Below are positions 61,682-64,000 of a DNA stretch of 64,000 nt, one piece after another. Source of the stretch: Algibacter sp. L1A34 (lineage in GTDB: Bacteria; Bacteroidota; Bacteroidia; Flavobacteriales; Flavobacteriaceae); NCBI RefSeq assembly GCF_009796805.1, contig NZ_CP047029.1:3734001-3798000 (forward strand). The letters run 5' to 3'. How positions within the stretch are numbered: position 1 is the stretch's first letter; each line of letters opens with the position of its first letter. A program made the translations under genes and the position numbers. The notes beneath the pieces were generated by a model. That model was not told where the DNA came from. It saw nothing but the letters and a program-made list of their open reading frames with translations, and searched no databases.

Positions 61682-62887
61682 TTACTTTTTCTTGTTACCT
61701 CCTGGACGTTGTGGCATAAAAGGACTTTCATTTGTACCTCCTGCATTGGCTTCCGATTTAGAAACACCTTTTAAACTATACACTAATTTATCACCCTCAG
61801 TTATTCCGCTTAAAATTTGAACATTTACACCATCGCTTGCTCCAAGTGTTACTTTTTTTTGTGTTATTGCTCCATTTTTACCCAATACCCAAAGTGTCTT
61901 ATCGTTTTTATCAATATTACTTGCACTTTCTTGTAAATTATGTTGTACGTTATATGTTGCTAATATTTCAGCTTCTGGTTTAAAGTTTATAGCTTTAGCT
62001 TCCGCAGTTAACACATCATTTAATTCCAATGTGTAAATAGAGATGGTTGCTGTTAAACCAGGTTTTAATTTTAAATCTTCATTATCAGCTTTAATAACAA
62101 CGGTGTAAGTCACTACATTTGATGTCACTGTAGGGTCTAGACGTACTTGTGTTACAACACCTTTAAATGTTTCACCTATATAAGCATCTACTGTAAATTC
62201 TACGCGTTGCCCATCTTTTACCTGACCTATATCGGCTTCATCTACATCTGCTTCTACTTGCATTTCTTTTAAATCTTGAGCAATTGTAAATAGCGTTGGT
62301 GTACTGTAACTCGCGGCAACCGTTTGTCCTTCATCTATATCTCTAGATAGAATCACACCGTCTATTGGTGAGTAAATATTAGCATAACCTAAGTTGGTTT
62401 TAGCCGATTGTAAATCCGATAAACGTTGTATAGCCGTACCTTTTGCTGTTTCGTAATTGTATTCCGCATCATCAAAATCCGATTTACTAATGACTTGATT
62501 ATCATACAACGTTTTTTGTCTTTCATAAATAATTTTCATGTAATTTCTTTGGCTCACTGCATTATCATAAGCAGCTTGTGATTGCATGGTAGATGCTTTT
62601 AAATTGGTTTTATCCAGTTCTGCAATAAGTTCACCTTCTTTCACCACACTGTTATAATCTACATATATTTTTTCTACCACTCCAGATACTTGTGTACCAA
62701 CATCTACTTGTGTTATAGGTTCTATAGTTCCAGTTGCCGTTACCATTGTTGTTACATCTGCTTTTTTTGCTACAATGGTCTTCGTTTCAATAATAATGGC
62801 ATCCTCGCCCTTTATAAAACTAAAAGCTGCAACTGCAAGTACAATGACCACTATACCTCCTATTATGAGTTTCTTTTTATTTTTCAT
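61682..62887 (-). CDS. MacA-like periplasmic adaptor protein
   Basis: A 401-residue membrane fusion protein with one N-terminal anchor (about 5-24). The lipoyl half-motifs read VSGVVEKIYVDYNSVVKEGE and YSPIDGVILSRDIDEGQTV; a short helical hairpin lies between. The beta-barrel region has GQRVEFTVDAYIGETFKGVV. The C-terminal end is Gly/Pro/Lys-rich. It links the ABC permease to the TolC-family protein encoded upstream. Spacing to the ATPase gene is 6 bp. Confidence 0.93.
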   Translation of the reverse strand: MKNKKKLIIGGIVVIVLAVAAFSFIKGEDAIIIETKTIVAKKADVTTMVTATGTIEPITQVDVGTQVSGVVEKIYVDYNSVVKEGELIAELDKTNLKASTMQSQAAYDNAVSQRNYMKIIYERQKTLYDNQVISKSDFDDAEYNYETAKGTAIQRLSDLQSAKTNLGYANIYSPIDGVILSRDIDEGQTVAASYSTPTLFTIAQDLKEMQVEADVDEADIGQVKDGQRVEFTVDAYIGETFKGVVTQVRLDPTVTSNVVTYTVVIKADNEDLKLKPGLTATISIYTLELNDVLTAEAKAINFKPEAEILATYNVQHNLQESASNIDKNDKTLWVLGKNGAITQKKVTLGASDGVNVQILSGITEGDKLVYSLKGVSKSEANAGGTNESPFMPQRPGGNKKK

Positions 62888-62987
62888 GATGGTTATGTTT
62901 ATTGTTTTTTAATTGAAACATGCTGTTCGCTATCACCTTTTCTTAGGTTGATTAACTTTTGGCTTGCTCGATATGATATAATGTTAA

Positions 62988-64000
62988 TTAAAGTTTAATA
63001 TCGTTTCCTTGATAAAATTGTAATAATTGGTGGTATAAAATATTTAAGTATTTGGCTTGTAAATAGTTTTGCTGTGCGTTGGTGAATGTGTTTTGACTAA
63101 TCACTAAATCTGTGGTACTTAAATCACCTAATTGATACTTTTTCAAGGCTAGTTTATAGCTTTGTTCAGAAGCATCCTTAGAGGCTTGCGCTGCTATAAT
63201 TTGCTCTTGTGCAGACATGGCGTTTTGGTAAGCTGTTTCTATTTTTTTATAAAGTAATTTTTCTGTAATTTGTTTTTGAATTTCAGCCTTTTCTATATTT
63301 AATGTTGCTGATTGTACTGCCGATTTTGTTTCATTTCTATTAAAAATAGGAATGCTTAACGATAAGCCTAACTTCTGATTAAAATTCACATCAAACTGAT
63401 CAGAAAAAGTACTATCATTTATACTTGTATAACCAGACCCCATACTTCCAGAAAGAGATAATGTTGGTAAATAACCACCCTTTGCAATGTCTAATTCCTT
63501 TTCGTTAGCAGCAACATTTAGCTTGCTTGCCTCTACTTCTGGTAAATAATTTAAAGCCTTATTATAAATGGATATTTTATCTAATTCAAGGTTTATTAAA
63601 TCCATGTTTTCATCAATAGTTTCAATTTCTAAAGTATCCATTGGCGTTAATTCCAACAACTGTTTTAAATCAATAATATATTGTTGGTAAGTATTTTTTG
63701 CTGTAATTACATTATATTGATTTGTAGCAGATTGACTTTGAGCTTCTGTATAATCACTTAAAGCTATGGTTCCGGCATCTAAACGTGCTTTTGCTCGTAA
63801 CACTTCCTTTTGCGAGGCAACTAAGTTATTCTCTGCAATAGCAATATCTTCCTTACTAAATAAGGTTTGTAAATAGTTTTCTAAAATGCTAATTACAATG
63901 CTATTCTTGGCTTCTTCTTGTAAAAAACTACTTTGTTCTAAAAGAATTTTACTTTGCTTGATTTGATTACTTATTTGATTACCTTGAAATAAAGTAAACG
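62988..64000 (-). CDS. TolC-family outer-membrane factor, 5' end outside window
   Basis: The minus-strand frame is open through to the right edge, so the gene begins beyond the window; at least 337 residues are visible. Sequence near the edge reads FTLFQGNQISNQIKQSK, a typical segment of the first TolC repeat. The second repeat includes LPEVEASKLNVAANEKELDIA and LSIPIFNRNETKSAV. A GTG at 63803 is inside the gene and is not the start. It is the first visible gene of the twelve-gene run with MacA-like adaptor and MacB-type ABC proteins. Confidence 0.92.
   Translation of the reverse strand, partial: FTLFQGNQISNQIKQSKILLEQSSFLQEEAKNSIVISILENYLQTLFSKEDIAIAENNLVASQKEVLRAKARLDAGTIALSDYTEAQSQSATNQYNVITAKNTYQQYIIDLKQLLELTPMDTLEIETIDENMDLINLELDKISIYNKALNYLPEVEASKLNVAANEKELDIAKGGYLPTLSLSGSMGSGYTSINDSTFSDQFDVNFNQKLGLSLSIPIFNRNETKSAVQSATLNIEKAEIQKQITEKLLYKKIETAYQNAMSAQEQIIAAQASKDASEQSYKLALKKYQLGDLSTTDLVISQNTFTNAQQNYLQAKYLNILYHQLLQFYQGNDIKL

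Noticed and set aside
63801-63803. GTG as the start of the TolC-family gene
   Set aside because: The frame continues upstream to the window edge with typical TolC sequence (FTLFQGNQISNQ), so the real start is outside the window.

Overview
The window reads as chromosome of a marine-type member of the Flavobacteriaceae (Bacteroidota). The DNA is AT-rich, ribosome binding sites are weak, and promoters of the TAnnTTTG type can be seen. Many secreted or lipoprotein products carry short Bacteroidota-style signal peptides. Typical families of the group are present: a propeller/Y_Y_Y/LytS-type kinase, LytTR regulators, a DUF2339/DUF3999 pair, DUF6090, a YHYH protein and Lcl-type DUF1566 proteins. I see no rRNA, tRNA, CRISPR array or intact insertion sequence. 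Both edges cut a gene: a ParB-fold protein on the left and a TolC-family protein on the right.

Left part (1-17.9 kb): a LytTR response regulator and its large propeller kinase are followed by two minus-strand operons of envelope proteins. One encodes an unknown secreted protein, an SH3b protein, a caspase-like lipoprotein and a DoxX-like protein. The other encodes a VIT/vWA protein and a tiny membrane protein. Both operons, and also the outer-membrane phospholipase gene pldA, carry the same 10-mer in a 21-bp direct-repeat arrangement 80-110 bp upstream of the start codon. This looks like a small LytTR-type regulon. Two plus-strand exported proteins, a GAF histidine kinase and a relic of an NHL-repeat gene lie between them.

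Middle (18-38 kb): DUF3999/DUF2339 membrane pair; an RsbQ-type hydrolase with a PAS histidine kinase and a receiver protein; single metabolic and stress genes (flavin-dependent oxidoreductase, thioredoxin-fold protein, GNAT, guanine deaminase, cold shock protein); an LpoB-COG3014 envelope group; an unusual zinc-ribbon SDR protein; a small accessory patch of short hypothetical genes plus one broken gene; a patatin and an MgtC-family protein.

Right part: at 38.4-43.5 kb there is a TetR-ABC-HlyD-TolC export operon whose only ATPase has lost almost all catalytic motifs except Walker A. At 44.5-49.7 kb there is a compact group: LuxR-type regulator, leaderless M6 metalloprotease, a stand-alone copy of the protease C-terminal domain, a Pro-Ser repeat protein, a 90-aa protein and a membrane-anchored patatin. 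A NarL-like 7-2-7 operator lies in front of the protease. At 51.9-64 kb a twelve-gene minus-strand run encodes TolC, MacA-like adaptor, MacB-type ATPase and permease, two DUF1566 lipoproteins, a DoxX protein, a LytS-type kinase, an SHD1-like/YHYH fusion, a PEBP-like lipoprotein, an unknown lipoprotein and a LytTR regulator. The last two blocks are the best candidates for undescribed systems.
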